From positions 1 through 35,248 of the forward strand of contig JAFMJG010000011.1 of assembly GCA_017853605.1 (NCBI GenBank): a stretch of 35,248 nucleotides of DNA, read 5' to 3'. Source of the DNA: a bacterium. Lineage in GTDB: Bacteria > Bdellovibrionota_C > UBA2361 > OMII01. Of the stretch, positions 7,038 through 15,697 are shown one piece after another; position 1 is the stretch's first letter; the number at the start of each line of letters is the position of its first letter. The notes under the pieces were generated by a model. That model worked only from the letters and a program-made list of their open reading frames with translations. It was not told where the DNA came from and searched no databases. The position numbers were made by a program, and so were the translations under genes.

Positions 7038-9287
7038 GTGATTCGACTTTTAGGTGACGATTCGCGCTTTCCCCAAGGCTCCGTGCCTACCGGAGAGGAC
7101 CAAACATTGCACCACGCCAGAGGCGTGATCCGCCAAACGGATGCATACCTCGCCTTCCCGCCATGCATCGACATGAAGGTGGTCGAGGGGCGTCGCGCAA
7201 CGATCGAGTCGATCCTGCACCACTTCATCGACGATGAGGGCCGCCCCTCCGGCGAGGTTCTCTCTCTCACGGTCAAGGGCGTTTCGCGCAGCGGCACGCC
7301 GGTGGTCCGCTACGATCTCCCAACCTCTATTGGCAGGGCTCTCGCGCAGAGCCTCGCCCGCGTTATCCTCTCTGCCGCAGGGCAAGGCGCCGCCAACAGC
7401 CCGGGGCAGCCCTCCTCAGAACAGCCACCTGCCGCGACAGGCTCAGGGGCCAAGAAGGCGGCTGACGACATCCTTCTCGATCTTCACCGTCGCATCTCTG
7501 CATATCCAGAGGTGGCATGGAAGGTTTCTCCGATGACTTCGCCCAGAAATGGGAAGGTCCCTGAATTCGGGGCCGCTTCGGCCTCTGCAGGGGCTCAGGA
7601 ACGCCAGCTGCCTGCCAGGCTGGATGGCGTGGAGCCACGGCACCGCGACCGATTCATGGAGCGCGTGGCTCCAGGGTTTGCGGAGTTTGCCCAGAGTCCA
7701 GCCTTTGCGCTCGATCGTCGCTGGGTGTCTGAACACCAGACGGCCAGCGGCTGGGCAAAGGTAGAGGGCACGATCCTTCTCGACCGGCAGAGGGTTGCGC
7801 TCGATGTTGAGGTCGTGGATGCGGAGGACGAGCTCGTTCTTGAGGACTCATTCGCAGTTCCGCTCCCGCCACGGGATGCCAGCCGCCCCCTGTCGCCAGA
7901 AGCCCTCCACATCGCGCTCGAAGACCTGGTGAACGGCGCGCTCCATGAGTTTAGGAGGTCCGGCGTTGAAGGGATGCGCGAGATGCTCTCTTCGCGAGGG
8001 CGCGAAAGGCAGCCGCAAGAGACCGAAGGTTCGGCTGCAAGAGGCCGTTCCCGTAGCCAGCAGAGCGCGGCGTCGGAATCCGACAGCAGGATCCTGGAGG
8101 GGGATCTCGCCGAGGGGACGACGACCTTCTTCCGCGCGCTGCCGTCCGGCGCCCAGATCCTGATCAACGCAGGCGAGAACGCCGCCGCCCTCATCGTGCG
8201 AGCCTCCAGCTCTGAGTTTTCGGCGGCGGTTGCGTGGCCCATCCGTGACGCCCAGGGGATTGATCGCCCAAACTCTACGGCCTTTCACGGTCTGCGCCGG
8301 GCGGCAGACCTCCTTGCAACAGGCAACCTGGAGCAGAGGCGCGCCGTGCTCACATTCCTGGAAAAGCTCACGAAGGACACGACTGGGCGGCCTCCGATCC
8401 GGTCCGGATGCTCCGTTGAGTCGCTCCTCGGTGCGGAGATGCTCGATGAGATGCGCTCGCTCTACCACATACAGGTGAGCAACCCAGCCGCGGAGCGGGA
8501 TGATGAGGTCATCGAGCTCATGAACGGCATCCAGTCGTTCAAGATCCACCTCAAGAACCCAGCGCTGCGGGGGAGCGCCCTCACGGGGTTCCCGGTGCTG
8601 CGGTTCGGGCTTTTTCCGGATGAGTCGCTCTATGTGCGCGCGAGCAATCCAGTGGGGGGGCAGCTCAAGGCGTTCATCTCCGCAGCGAGCTGCGGCAAGC
8701 TTGGCGGCTTCCAGGAGGTGGTGCGCTCTATCGCAGAGGAGCTAGGAGAGAGCCGCACACCGTCAGAGACCCGGGTGCGCGTGTACTCCGTGTTGGAGGA
8801 TATCTTTAAGCGCGACGTGATAAGCAACGCCCTGGTGTCGCCCTACAGCCGGATGGGCCGCATGGTGCCGCCACCCTCACGGCACCTTGCACAGCAGGCG
8901 TATGATCTGGGCGGCAAGGTAGCTCGCGTGTGGAGCGCAGGTGGCGTCCAGCAGCCGGGCGATGTCAAGGTAGAGTGGATCCGTGACACCGACCGCTGCC
9001 GCGTGTCGGTTGGCGAGCCTGGCGAACGGGGATCGTTCGTCGAGCTGGACATGAGCCACAAGGGGATCACCAAGATGGAGTTCTTCTTGGCCTATGGGGA
9101 GCAAGAGGACCAGGTTCAGCAGGCGCACGTGGAGCTGGACCTCGTTGCGGCGAAGGGGGAGCCGTCGGCCGACTTCGCCCAACTCTCGTCGCTCCTGTCA
9201 AAGCTGAGCGAGCTGATTGACTCGCGCCCCGCAAGCCTGCACGAGCTTGAGCGTTCAGCCCTCTTTCGCGCTATAACAACCCTCTAG
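7038..9287 (+). CDS. Large soluble protein of unknown function (749 aa)
   Basis: I do not recognise any family. The protein has no signal peptide or membrane segment and should be cytoplasmic. It divides into an N-terminal block (about 1-115, FVIRLLGDD to RVILSAAGQG), a low-complexity Gly/Ser/Pro linker (about 116-140), a middle block with DRRWVSEHQTASGW (about 195-310), a charged Arg/Gln/Ser linker near 325-360 (RGRERQPQETEG, RGRSRSQQS), and a long C-terminal region of mixed helix and strand ending in helices. The start is uncertain: GTG at 7038 has GGAAA five bases upstream and lies just after a perfect inverted repeat; a TTG at 6984 would add 18 residues but would put the repeat inside the gene. 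It lies upstream of dnaB in the same direction, 243 bases away. Coding character matches the neighbours. Confidence 0.7.
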   Translation: MIRLLGDDSRFPQGSVPTGEDQTLHHARGVIRQTDAYLAFPPCIDMKVVEGRRATIESILHHFIDDEGRPSGEVLSLTVKGVSRSGTPVVRYDLPTSIGRALAQSLARVILSAAGQGAANSPGQPSSEQPPAATGSGAKKAADDILLDLHRRISAYPEVAWKVSPMTSPRNGKVPEFGAASASAGAQERQLPARLDGVEPRHRDRFMERVAPGFAEFAQSPAFALDRRWVSEHQTASGWAKVEGTILLDRQRVALDVEVVDAEDELVLEDSFAVPLPPRDASRPLSPEALHIALEDLVNGALHEFRRSGVEGMREMLSSRGRERQPQETEGSAARGRSRSQQSAASESDSRILEGDLAEGTTTFFRALPSGAQILINAGENAAALIVRASSSEFSAAVAWPIRDAQGIDRPNSTAFHGLRRAADLLATGNLEQRRAVLTFLEKLTKDTTGRPPIRSGCSVESLLGAEMLDEMRSLYHIQVSNPAAERDDEVIELMNGIQSFKIHLKNPALRGSALTGFPVLRFGLFPDESLYVRASNPVGGQLKAFISAASCGKLGGFQEVVRSIAEELGESRTPSETRVRVYSVLEDIFKRDVISNALVSPYSRMGRMVPPPSRHLAQQAYDLGGKVARVWSAGGVQQPGDVKVEWIRDTDRCRVSVGEPGERGSFVELDMSHKGITKMEFFLAYGEQEDQVQQAHVELDLVAAKGEPSADFAQLSSLLSKLSELIDSRPASLHELERSALFRAITTL

Positions 9288-9302
9288 GCGAGGCGCCCTC
9301 GC
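9288..9302 (+). terminator. Short hairpin directly after the 749-aa gene
   Basis: GCGAGG and CCTCGC form a 6-bp stem with loop CGC starting at the base after the stop codon. There is no T-run behind it, so termination is only a possibility. Confidence 0.25.
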
Positions 9303-9417
9303 TGCTTGCTGGGGTGACCCTTATAGGCGCGGCTCGCCCCCTCTCCCTGCCTTAGGCACCACCCAGCGGACTCAAGCGTTTGGCGGGATATGGGGCGCTC
9401 TTCCAGCCAGCGGGGCA

Positions 9418-9436
9418 GAGGAGGGCAGGCCTCCTC
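9418..9436 (+). promoter_or_regulatory. GC-rich hairpin upstream of dnaB
   Basis: GAGGAGG and CCTCCTC form a perfect 7-bp stem with a 5-base loop, followed after four bases by TTTT. It lies about 95 bases before the dnaB start. It could end transcripts from the upstream gene or act in the dnaB leader. The rest of the 243-base gap (9288-9530) shows nothing else. Confidence 0.35.
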
Positions 9437-9530
9437 GAGGTTTTCTCCGGGTTAAAGCCCCCTTTGGCGTTGACCTGTCCCCTCCCGTGTCCGATACTCC
9501 AGGGCCCGTAGATCCACCCCCTGAAGACGT

Positions 9531-10949
9531 ATGGAAAACGCCCGCCGGTACCGCGAAAAGCAGCGCCCTGACTCGCAGCAGTCGCTGCCTCCAGGCCGAA
9601 TCCCCCCGCAATCGCTTGAGGCAGAGGAGTCCGTGCTGGGCAGCGTCCTGCTCGACAACCAGGCGATCAACATCTGCCTTGAGCGCATCCGCGCCGAGGA
9701 CTTCTACAAGACGGGACACCAGACGATCTTCGAGGCGATGAGCATCCTCTCGGACCGCCGTGAGCCTATCGACATCGTAACCCTGGGGCAGCAGCTCCGC
9801 TCAATGGGCCAGCTTGAGAACGTTGGCGGCGCCCAGACGCTCTCCTACCTGGCATCGTCGGTGCCAAACGCGGCGAATGTCGGCTACTACGCCCGCGTCA
9901 TCAAGGAGATGGCGATCCGGCGTCGCCTCATCCACGAGTCCAACGACATCATAAACTCGGCGTTCAACCTTGAAGGCGAAATTGAGGAATTTCTCGACGG
10001 AACGGAGCAGCGCATCCTGGCGGTCTCTGACTTCCGGGTAAACGCGTCGTTCCACCGCGTCGGAGACGTGGTGCAGGACTCAATACGGCTCGTCGAGAAG
10101 CTGTACGACCAAAAAGAGCCCGTTACAGGGGTAGCGAGCGGCCTCGACAAGCTCGACAAGCTCACTGCCGGATTCCAGCCCTCTGACCTCGTTATCGTCG
10201 CGGCCCGCCCCTCGATGGGCAAGACGGCCCTGGTGCTTGGCTGGAGCCAGTACGTGGGCATTTACACCCGCAAGCCGGTGGCGTTCTTCTCGCTCGAAAT
10301 GTCGAAGGAGCAGCTTGTGCTGCGCATGCTGTGCAGCGAGGCCCGCATCAGCAACTCCAAGGTTCGCACCGGAGACCTCTCTGAGCGCGACTTTGCGAGG
10401 ATCGTCGACGGCGCAAGCCGCATCTCTGAGGCGGAGATCTTCATCGACGACACGCCTGCGCTCACGATCACCGAGCTGCGCGCCAAGGCGCGCAGGCTGC
10501 ACCGGGATGCCCCCCTGGGGCTCGTCATCGTGGACTACCTGCAGCTGCTGCGAAGCCCTGCCTACAGCCACTCGCGCGAGCAAGAGATCTCGGATATCTC
10601 GCGCTCGCTCAAGGCGCTCGCCAAGGAGCTTCACGTGCCGGTCGTGGCCCTCTCGCAGCTCAACCGGTCGGTAGAGTCGCGCAACGACAAGCGCCCGATG
10701 ATGTCCGACCTGCGCGAGTCAGGCGCGATTGAGCAGGATGCGGATCTCATCATGTTCATCTACCGGGACGAGGTCTACAACAAGGAGTCTCCAGACAAGG
10801 GGGTGGCCGAGATCATCATCGCCAAGCAGCGCACCGGCCCGACGGGGGCTGTTCGCGTGGCCTTCTCGGGCGAGCACACCCGCTTTGACAACCTTGAGGA
10901 GTCCGAGTTCGGCACGCTGGTTGAGCCGGAGTCTGTGGGCGAGTTCTAG
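9531..10949 (+). CDS. dnaB: Replicative DNA helicase DnaB
   Basis: DnaB is the hexameric ring helicase that unwinds DNA at the replication fork, moving 5' to 3' with ATP and recruiting primase. The 472-residue length and both domains match: the N-terminal primase-interacting domain (about 22-125, starting PQSLEAEESVLGSVL) and the RecA-like C-terminal domain from about 200. Walker A reads ARPSMGKTA (Lys231), Walker B IVDYLQLL, and the arginine-finger/H4 region includes DLRESGAIEQDAD. No intein or insertion is present. The ATG at 9531 has only a weak ribosome site. The gene is not next to rplI or alr as in many bacteria. It converges on a TPR lipoprotein gene with 18 bases between stops. Confidence 0.97.
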   Translation: MENARRYREKQRPDSQQSLPPGRIPPQSLEAEESVLGSVLLDNQAINICLERIRAEDFYKTGHQTIFEAMSILSDRREPIDIVTLGQQLRSMGQLENVGGAQTLSYLASSVPNAANVGYYARVIKEMAIRRRLIHESNDIINSAFNLEGEIEEFLDGTEQRILAVSDFRVNASFHRVGDVVQDSIRLVEKLYDQKEPVTGVASGLDKLDKLTAGFQPSDLVIVAARPSMGKTALVLGWSQYVGIYTRKPVAFFSLEMSKEQLVLRMLCSEARISNSKVRTGDLSERDFARIVDGASRISEAEIFIDDTPALTITELRAKARRLHRDAPLGLVIVDYLQLLRSPAYSHSREQEISDISRSLKALAKELHVPVVALSQLNRSVESRNDKRPMMSDLRESGAIEQDADLIMFIYRDEVYNKESPDKGVAEIIIAKQRTGPTGAVRVAFSGEHTRFDNLEESEFGTLVEPESVGEF

Positions 10950-10950
10950 T

Positions 10951-10964
10951 GAGCGCAGCCGCTC
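10951..10964. terminator. Small hairpin between convergent genes
   Basis: GAGCG and CGCTC form a 5-bp stem with loop CAGC, filling the 18-base gap between the dnaB stop and the stop of the opposing TPR gene. It is symmetric and could act in both directions, but there is no T-run. Confidence 0.25.
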
Positions 10965-10967
10965 GCG

Positions 10968-11990
10968 CTACTCCGGCAGCTTGAGCGCGTTAATCTCAGC
11001 CCTCAGCGCGGGGGGCCAGGTCATGACCTCAAACGGCGACCTCTCGCGAAAGCCGACCGCTGCCTCGATGTGCTGCTCCTCGATCTCCTCATCGAGGACA
11101 TCCTCCTCGGCAGTGGCGGCCTGGGCCCTCTTCTGCATGAGGTAGCCCGCTGCGTCGATTTCAGCGCTCAGCTCTGGCGCAAGGGAGACGAGATCCGACG
11201 CCATGCTCTCTGCTTGCGCCGCGCCCTTGAAGTCACCCTGCGCGTAGCGCGCCAGCGCCAGCGAATGCTGCACGGTGGGGTGCTGCGCCAGGGCCCGGAC
11301 AGCAGAGATCTTCTTCTCGACCACCTCCTCTGCCTCGGGGAAGAAGTTAAGCGCGACGAGCAGCCTTGCGTGCCAGCCCAGCTGCTCCGGGACCTCAAGG
11401 AGCGCGAGCGCCTCGTACGAGTAGCACAGCGCTTCCTGCTCGCGCCCGTCGATAAAAGCCAAGTTCGAGATAGACCTCGCGGTTCGGGAGGCCTTCAAGA
11501 GGTTTCTGGCTTGGCGGTACTGCTCGAACGCCGCCTTGAGCCTCTCCTTGGCCTTGGCGTGGTCGCCGAGCGCAAAGTCGATGTCGGCCAGGAGAGCCAG
11601 GATGGCTGGGTCGTTGGGCTTGCGTGCCAGGAGCTTTTCCGCCAGCGCCATGGCCTCCTCGTGCTGCCCGGTCTGGTTCATCGCCACAGCCAGGTTGAAC
11701 TCCGTGCGCGCGTTGCCCGGATTGAGGTAGTCGGACTGCCTCAGCCGGCTCTCTGCCTCAAATAGCCGGCTCTGTTTCGTGAGCGCCAGCGCCTCAATCG
11801 TTAGGCCGGCGATGTAGAGGTCCTGCGTTGACGCAAACACCTCGGCTCCCTCGTCAACACCTGGAACGGAAAAGGAGCGGTGCGACACCGGCACGGCACA
11901 GCCGGCAGCGAGGATTGCGCAGGCTAGTGCGCCGGCCACGAGGGCCCGCAGCGGGGGGTTGGGGCTTGGTCTTAGGCTCGGAGCTCCCAT
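10968..11990 (-). CDS. TPR-repeat lipoprotein
   Basis: A 340-residue lipoprotein with a classic lipobox (LAAGC, Cys near 31 from this start), so it is anchored on the periplasmic side of a membrane. The rest is alpha-helical with tetratricopeptide repeats: SRLFEAESRLRQSDYLNPGN, ARTEFNLAVAMNQTGQHEEA and PNDPAILALLADIDFALGDH are recognisable units, followed by further helices. TPR lipoproteins act as scaffolds for envelope assembly or glycan machinery. The start at 11990 lies 8 bases after the stop of the HAD-UbiA gene; an ATG at 12014 would overlap it and add 8 residues before the signal peptide. The tight spacing indicates co-transcription with the arabinose-lipid enzyme, which hints at a role with the same surface glycan. 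Specific function unknown. Confidence 0.82.
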   Translation of the reverse strand: MGAPSLRPSPNPPLRALVAGALACAILAAGCAVPVSHRSFSVPGVDEGAEVFASTQDLYIAGLTIEALALTKQSRLFEAESRLRQSDYLNPGNARTEFNLAVAMNQTGQHEEAMALAEKLLARKPNDPAILALLADIDFALGDHAKAKERLKAAFEQYRQARNLLKASRTARSISNLAFIDGREQEALCYSYEALALLEVPEQLGWHARLLVALNFFPEAEEVVEKKISAVRALAQHPTVQHSLALARYAQGDFKGAAQAESMASDLVSLAPELSAEIDAAGYLMQKRAQAATAEEDVLDEEIEEQHIEAAVGFRERSPFEVMTWPPALRAEINALKLPE

Positions 11991-11997
11991 TCGGGGC

Positions 11998-13449
11998 CTA
12001 CCACTTAGCGGCAAAGAAGATTACGAATCCTATAGCAGCCACAACATACGTGACCTTGTCGCGGAGCGCAAAGACGAGGGGATCGTCGTGCACCAAGCCG
12101 CGCCGCGCGAGGAGCCAGATCCGGCTCACCCAGTAGAGCAGGAGCGGGCACGCCAGGTATACGACCTCTGGGGTCTTGTAGAGGGCCGAGATCTCGCGGC
12201 TGCTTACGTAGAGGGCCAGAACGAGAACCGAGATATAGGCACTGGAGGAGCCAAATGCCGAGACCTGCTCAAGGTCCCCGACAGAGTACCCCCTGCCCCA
12301 CGTCTTGCTCTCGTTGCGCTGCTGCAGCACCAGCAGCTCAGAGAAGCGCTTGACGCACGCAAGGCTGAGGAAGAGAAACATCGAGAGGCCCAACAGCCAC
12401 TGCGAGAGGGGGATGTTGCTCGCAATGCCGCCCGCGACGATCCGGATTGTGTAGAGGATGGCGAGCAGGATGATGTCGATGAGCGCCACGGCCTTGAGCC
12501 GAAATGAGTAGGCGCTCGTAAGCAGGAGGTAGATTGCGAGCACCGACACGAACCCGAGATTTACCGTGAACGCGAGCCCAAACGCGAGAAGGAAGAGGGC
12601 CGGCGTCAGCGCCATGGCAACGTCGAGGGGCATCCTGCCGGCCGCGCAGGGACGCCGCCTCTTGCGCGGGTGCTTGCGATCCGCCTCAAGGTCGAGCAGG
12701 TCGTTCATCAGGTACACCCCGGATGCGCAGAGCGAAAACGAGATGGCCGCCAGGACGGTGGCACGCAGGGCATGCATGTTGAGCCACTGGTGGGCGAGTA
12801 TGATTGGCGCAAACAGCAGGAGGTTCTTGAGCCACTGGTGAACCCGCAGGGCCTTGAGCAGCACCGCAGCAGAGAACCGGGGCTTGGAGATCACCTTGGC
12901 GCCAGGATATGCGGCCTCCACGCGCCGGGCGAAGCCGTCACGCGAGGCCACGCACACCACGCTCGTTGCCTCACGCCAGACATCCATGTCGGCAGAGGAG
13001 TCCCCTACGTACTCCCACGCGGTGTCGCCAACCTGCTGGCGTATGGCCTGCGCCTTCGCTGACCCCTTGCAATTGGCGCCCCCATCCGTGGCTATTACCC
13101 CGGAGACGAATCCGAGCCGCTTGGCGATCGGCTCCACCAGCGAGCGGTGAGAGGCCGACGCCAGGAGCACACGCTGGCCCTCAGACGCCGACTGCCGCAG
13201 GTAATCGACCACCCCGTCATGCAGGGGCAGGAGGTCAAACGCAAGGGACTGGGCGCGCCGGGCGAGCATCTCCTTCAGGAAGGGCCTGCCACGCATAAGC
13301 CAAAACGGCAGGGCCAGCAGGGTGAGAGGCTCGCGCTTCACGACGAACAGCAGCGACTCGTACAGCAGGTCAGTGGCCAAGATTGTGCCATCCACGTCAG
13401 CACAGATGACCGGGGTTTTTGGCTCTCGTTGCAACGTCTCTCCCTGCAT
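11998..13449 (-). CDS. HAD phosphatase-UbiA prenyltransferase fusion; polyprenyl-phosphate phosphoribosyltransferase type
   Basis: A 483-residue inner-membrane protein with two catalytic parts. Residues about 12-185 are a HAD phosphatase: motif I DVDGT (18-22), motif II Ser in LLASAS, and motif IV GDSSAD (149-154). Residues about 200-483 are a UbiA-family polytopic domain with about eight membrane helices and the substrate motif NDLLDLEADRKHP (249-261) then RKRRRP, the form typical of decaprenyl-phosphate 5-phosphoribosyltransferase (Rv3806c-like) rather than of quinone prenyltransferases. The UbiA part would attach 5-phosphoribose from PRPP to polyprenyl phosphate and the HAD part could remove the 5-phosphate, giving the DprE1 substrate. 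DprE1 and DprE2 genes are divergent, 162 bases away. The start at 13449 is preferred over one 29 codons upstream because homology begins there; its ribosome site is poor. Confidence 0.85.
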   Translation of the reverse strand: MQGETLQREPKTPVICADVDGTILATDLLYESLLFVVKREPLTLLALPFWLMRGRPFLKEMLARRAQSLAFDLLPLHDGVVDYLRQSASEGQRVLLASASHRSLVEPIAKRLGFVSGVIATDGGANCKGSAKAQAIRQQVGDTAWEYVGDSSADMDVWREATSVVCVASRDGFARRVEAAYPGAKVISKPRFSAAVLLKALRVHQWLKNLLLFAPIILAHQWLNMHALRATVLAAISFSLCASGVYLMNDLLDLEADRKHPRKRRRPCAAGRMPLDVAMALTPALFLLAFGLAFTVNLGFVSVLAIYLLLTSAYSFRLKAVALIDIILLAILYTIRIVAGGIASNIPLSQWLLGLSMFLFLSLACVKRFSELLVLQQRNESKTWGRGYSVGDLEQVSAFGSSSAYISVLVLALYVSSREISALYKTPEVVYLACPLLLYWVSRIWLLARRGLVHDDPLVFALRDKVTYVVAAIGFVIFFAAKW

Positions 13450-13611
13450 GCCCCCGTTATAGCAGGCGAAAACCCGGTCGTCACCGCACAAACCGGCGCT
13501 CTGTGCCCCCGGCAGTTCTTCTGATTGCGCCGCCAATTGCCTGCCGCTATCCTCCCTTCAGCCCCGCGTGCAGTCGCTCCGTTGGGCGCTCACTTATCTT
13601 GAGGCTGGCGC
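13450..13611. promoter_or_regulatory. Divergent promoter region of the arabinose-lipid genes
   Basis: These 162 bases separate the divergent starts of the HAD-UbiA fusion and dprE1, which act in one pathway, so a shared control region is likely. No clear operator palindrome or -35/-10 pair was seen. Confidence 0.4.
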
Positions 13612-14922
13612 GTGAATACCTTCGAATCATGGGGCAGGTTCCCCAAGCTACAGAACCAGCAGGTGCTGCCCCTCCCGTCTCCGCACAACGCCCTCCCATT
13701 CCCGCCGGAGGGACGAACGGTGCTGCCGTACGGTCTTGGCAGGAGCTACGGGGACAGCTGCATCAACAACGGAAACGCCATTATTCCCACCGCTGGCCTG
13801 TCGTGCTTCATCGACTTCGATCCGCAGCGCGGGATCGTCAAGGCCGAGGCTGGCGTGAGCCTGGCGACGATCCTGGACGTGTTTGTTCCCCGCGGCTGGT
13901 TCCTCCCGGTCACTCCAGGAACGAAGTTCGTCACCCTGGGCGGGGCGATAGCCAACGACATCCACGGCAAGAACCACCACAAGGCGGGAACGTTCGGCCG
14001 GCACGTGCTGAGCTTCGGGCTGCTGCGCTCGGACGGCGCTCACCACACGTGTTCGCCCTCCGAGAACGGGCCCCTCTACTGCGCCACCATCGGGGGGCTC
14101 GGGCTGACTGGGCTGATAACGTGGGTAGAGCTGCAGCTGACGCCGATACAGTCGCCGTACCTGGACACCCGCACAATCAAGTTCCGGAACCTCGATGAGT
14201 TTTTTGACATCTCTGTCGAGAGCGACGCGCTCTTTGACTACAGCGTTTCATGGGTCGACTGCACCTCCGAGGGCGACAGGCTCGGCCGAGGGCTCTTCAT
14301 GGCGGGCAACTTCTCGTCCCGCTCGAAGCGCAAGAAGCGCCCCAACCTGGCGCTGCCCTTCCCATGCGAAGCGCCCTCTTGGCTCCTCAACTCTCTCTTT
14401 ATGAGGTCCTTCAATAACCTCTACTACAACAAGCAGCTCAGCCGAACGGTTGACGCGCTGACGCACTACGAGCCCTTCTTTTACCCGCTCGATGCTATCC
14501 TCAACTGGAACAGGATGTACGGAAAGCGTGGCTTCTTCCAGTACCAGCTCGTCGTGCCGTTCGAGCACGACAGGAACATCATCAAGGAGATCTTTCGCCG
14601 CATCACGCGCTCAAAGCGGGCGTCGTTCCTGGCGGTGCTCAAGACCTTCGGGGACATTGAGTCCCCGGGAATGATGTCGTTCCCGACCAAGGGGGTGACG
14701 CTGGCTCTCGACTTCCCCAACGATGGCAAGCCCACCCTGGCGCTCATGGACGAGCTCGATTCCATAGTCAAGGACGCACACGGGCGCATTTACGCCGCGA
14801 AGGACGCCCGCATGTCCCCTGAGATGTTCCGCCTTTCGTACCCGCGGGTAGGCGAATTTGCGCCCTTCATCGACCCGAACTTCTCTTCCAGCCTCTGGCG
14901 GCGCGTTATGGAGCCTGCATGA
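13612..14922 (+). CDS. dprE1: Polyprenylphosphoryl-beta-D-ribose 2-oxidase (DprE1-like)
   Basis: DprE1 uses FAD to oxidise the 2-OH of polyprenyl-phosphoryl-ribose to the 2-keto intermediate on the way to polyprenyl-phosphoryl-arabinose. The 436-residue protein shows the VAO-type FAD-binding domain: GLGRSYGDS (41-49), VTLGGAIANDIHGKNHH (107-123, with His118 matching the mycobacterial His132) and AGTFG. The substrate domain contains FYPLDAILNWNRMYG and GFFQYQLVVP, and IYAAKDAR with Lys397 matching Lys418 of the M. tuberculosis enzyme. The mycobacterial Cys387 (NICVDFP), the covalent target of benzothiazinones, is Ala365 here (TLALDFP). The GTG start at 13612 is supported by GAGG seven bases upstream and by the SWGRFP start block. 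Its stop overlaps dprE2 by four bases (ATGA). Confidence 0.9.
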   Translation: MNTFESWGRFPKLQNQQVLPLPSPHNALPFPPEGRTVLPYGLGRSYGDSCINNGNAIIPTAGLSCFIDFDPQRGIVKAEAGVSLATILDVFVPRGWFLPVTPGTKFVTLGGAIANDIHGKNHHKAGTFGRHVLSFGLLRSDGAHHTCSPSENGPLYCATIGGLGLTGLITWVELQLTPIQSPYLDTRTIKFRNLDEFFDISVESDALFDYSVSWVDCTSEGDRLGRGLFMAGNFSSRSKRKKRPNLALPFPCEAPSWLLNSLFMRSFNNLYYNKQLSRTVDALTHYEPFFYPLDAILNWNRMYGKRGFFQYQLVVPFEHDRNIIKEIFRRITRSKRASFLAVLKTFGDIESPGMMSFPTKGVTLALDFPNDGKPTLALMDELDSIVKDAHGRIYAAKDARMSPEMFRLSYPRVGEFAPFIDPNFSSSLWRRVMEPA

Positions 14923-15656
14923 AAAAAGTAGTTATTGTTGGTGCCACTTCAGCGATCGCGGCGGAAGCCGCCAGAGCGCTCGCCCTCGACGGGGCGTCCC
15001 TGTTTCTCATTGGCCGCAACAGCGACAAGCTTGAGCGGCTTGCCGGCGACCTACGGGTCAGAAGCGGCGCCGAGGTGCACACGGCGGCCTTTGAGGCGCA
15101 CGACCTGCATGGGGCGTCCCGGGTGCTTGAGCAAGCCCGTTCGGCGCTGGGGGAGATCGATGCCGCCCTCGTCGCGCACGGCGACCTGCCCGACCAGCGC
15201 GCCTGCGAGCACGATTGGGCCGCTGCTGAGCGCTCGCTCGTCACAAACTTCATGAGCCCAGCGGCGTTCCTTACCTGGCTTGCCAACTATTTTGAGGGCC
15301 GCAAGCAGGGCAACATCACCGTCATCTCCTCGGTCGCTGGGGACCGCGGTCGCCAGAGCAACTACATCTATGGGGCAGCAAAAGGCGGGCTCACGGTGCT
15401 GCTCCAGGGCCTCAGGAACCGTCTTGCCCATCACGGGGTGTCGGTCACGACCATCAAGCCGGGGTTCGTTGACACCCCTATGACTGCGCATATCAAGAAG
15501 GGGCCCCTCTTTGCTTCCGCCGAGGCGGTGGGGCGCAGGACTGCGAAGGCGATGCGCCGGGGAGAGTCGGTTGTGTACGCGCCGGGCTTCTGGCTGCCGA
15601 TCATGCTCATCATCAGGCACATCCCGGAGTGCATCTTCAAGAAGCTGCGCCTCTGA
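14919..15656 (+). CDS. dprE2: Decaprenylphospho-2-keto-pentofuranose reductase (DprE2-like SDR)
   Basis: DprE2 reduces the keto product of DprE1 with NAD(P)H to polyprenyl-phosphoryl-arabinose, completing the ribose-to-arabinose epimerisation. The 245-residue protein is a classical short-chain dehydrogenase: cofactor motif VGATSAIAAEAAR (6-18), catalytic Ser in ISSVAGDRG, and YGAAK with the YxxxK pair. The C-terminal part is diagnostic: PGFVDTPMTAHIKKGPL, VYAPGFWLPIMLIIRHIP and IFKKLRL match mycobacterial DprE2 (MSAHLKEAPL, RHIPRSIFRKL). The hydrophobic C-terminus suggests peripheral membrane contact. It overlaps dprE1 by four bases and is almost certainly translated with it. It converges on the MazG-like gene with 41 bases between stops. 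Confidence 0.9.
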   Translation: MKKVVIVGATSAIAAEAARALALDGASLFLIGRNSDKLERLAGDLRVRSGAEVHTAAFEAHDLHGASRVLEQARSALGEIDAALVAHGDLPDQRACEHDWAAAERSLVTNFMSPAAFLTWLANYFEGRKQGNITVISSVAGDRGRQSNYIYGAAKGGLTVLLQGLRNRLAHHGVSVTTIKPGFVDTPMTAHIKKGPLFASAEAVGRRTAKAMRRGESVVYAPGFWLPIMLIIRHIPECIFKKLRL

Positions 15657-15697
15657 GATCGCCAACAGGCTGTGCGCCCAAGGCTGTGGCCCCGCCG

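Noticed and set aside
7595-8242. 215-codon open frame on the minus strand
   Set aside because: Antisense to the 749-residue gene; Ser/Arg-rich low-quality translation with no recognisable motif.
7848-8549. 233-codon open frame on the minus strand
   Set aside because: Antisense to the same gene and overlapping another spurious frame; no ribosome site or motif.
13419-14198. 259-codon open frame overlapping the dprE1 start
   Set aside because: Out of frame with dprE1, Arg/Pro-rich, and inconsistent with the clear DprE1 reading.
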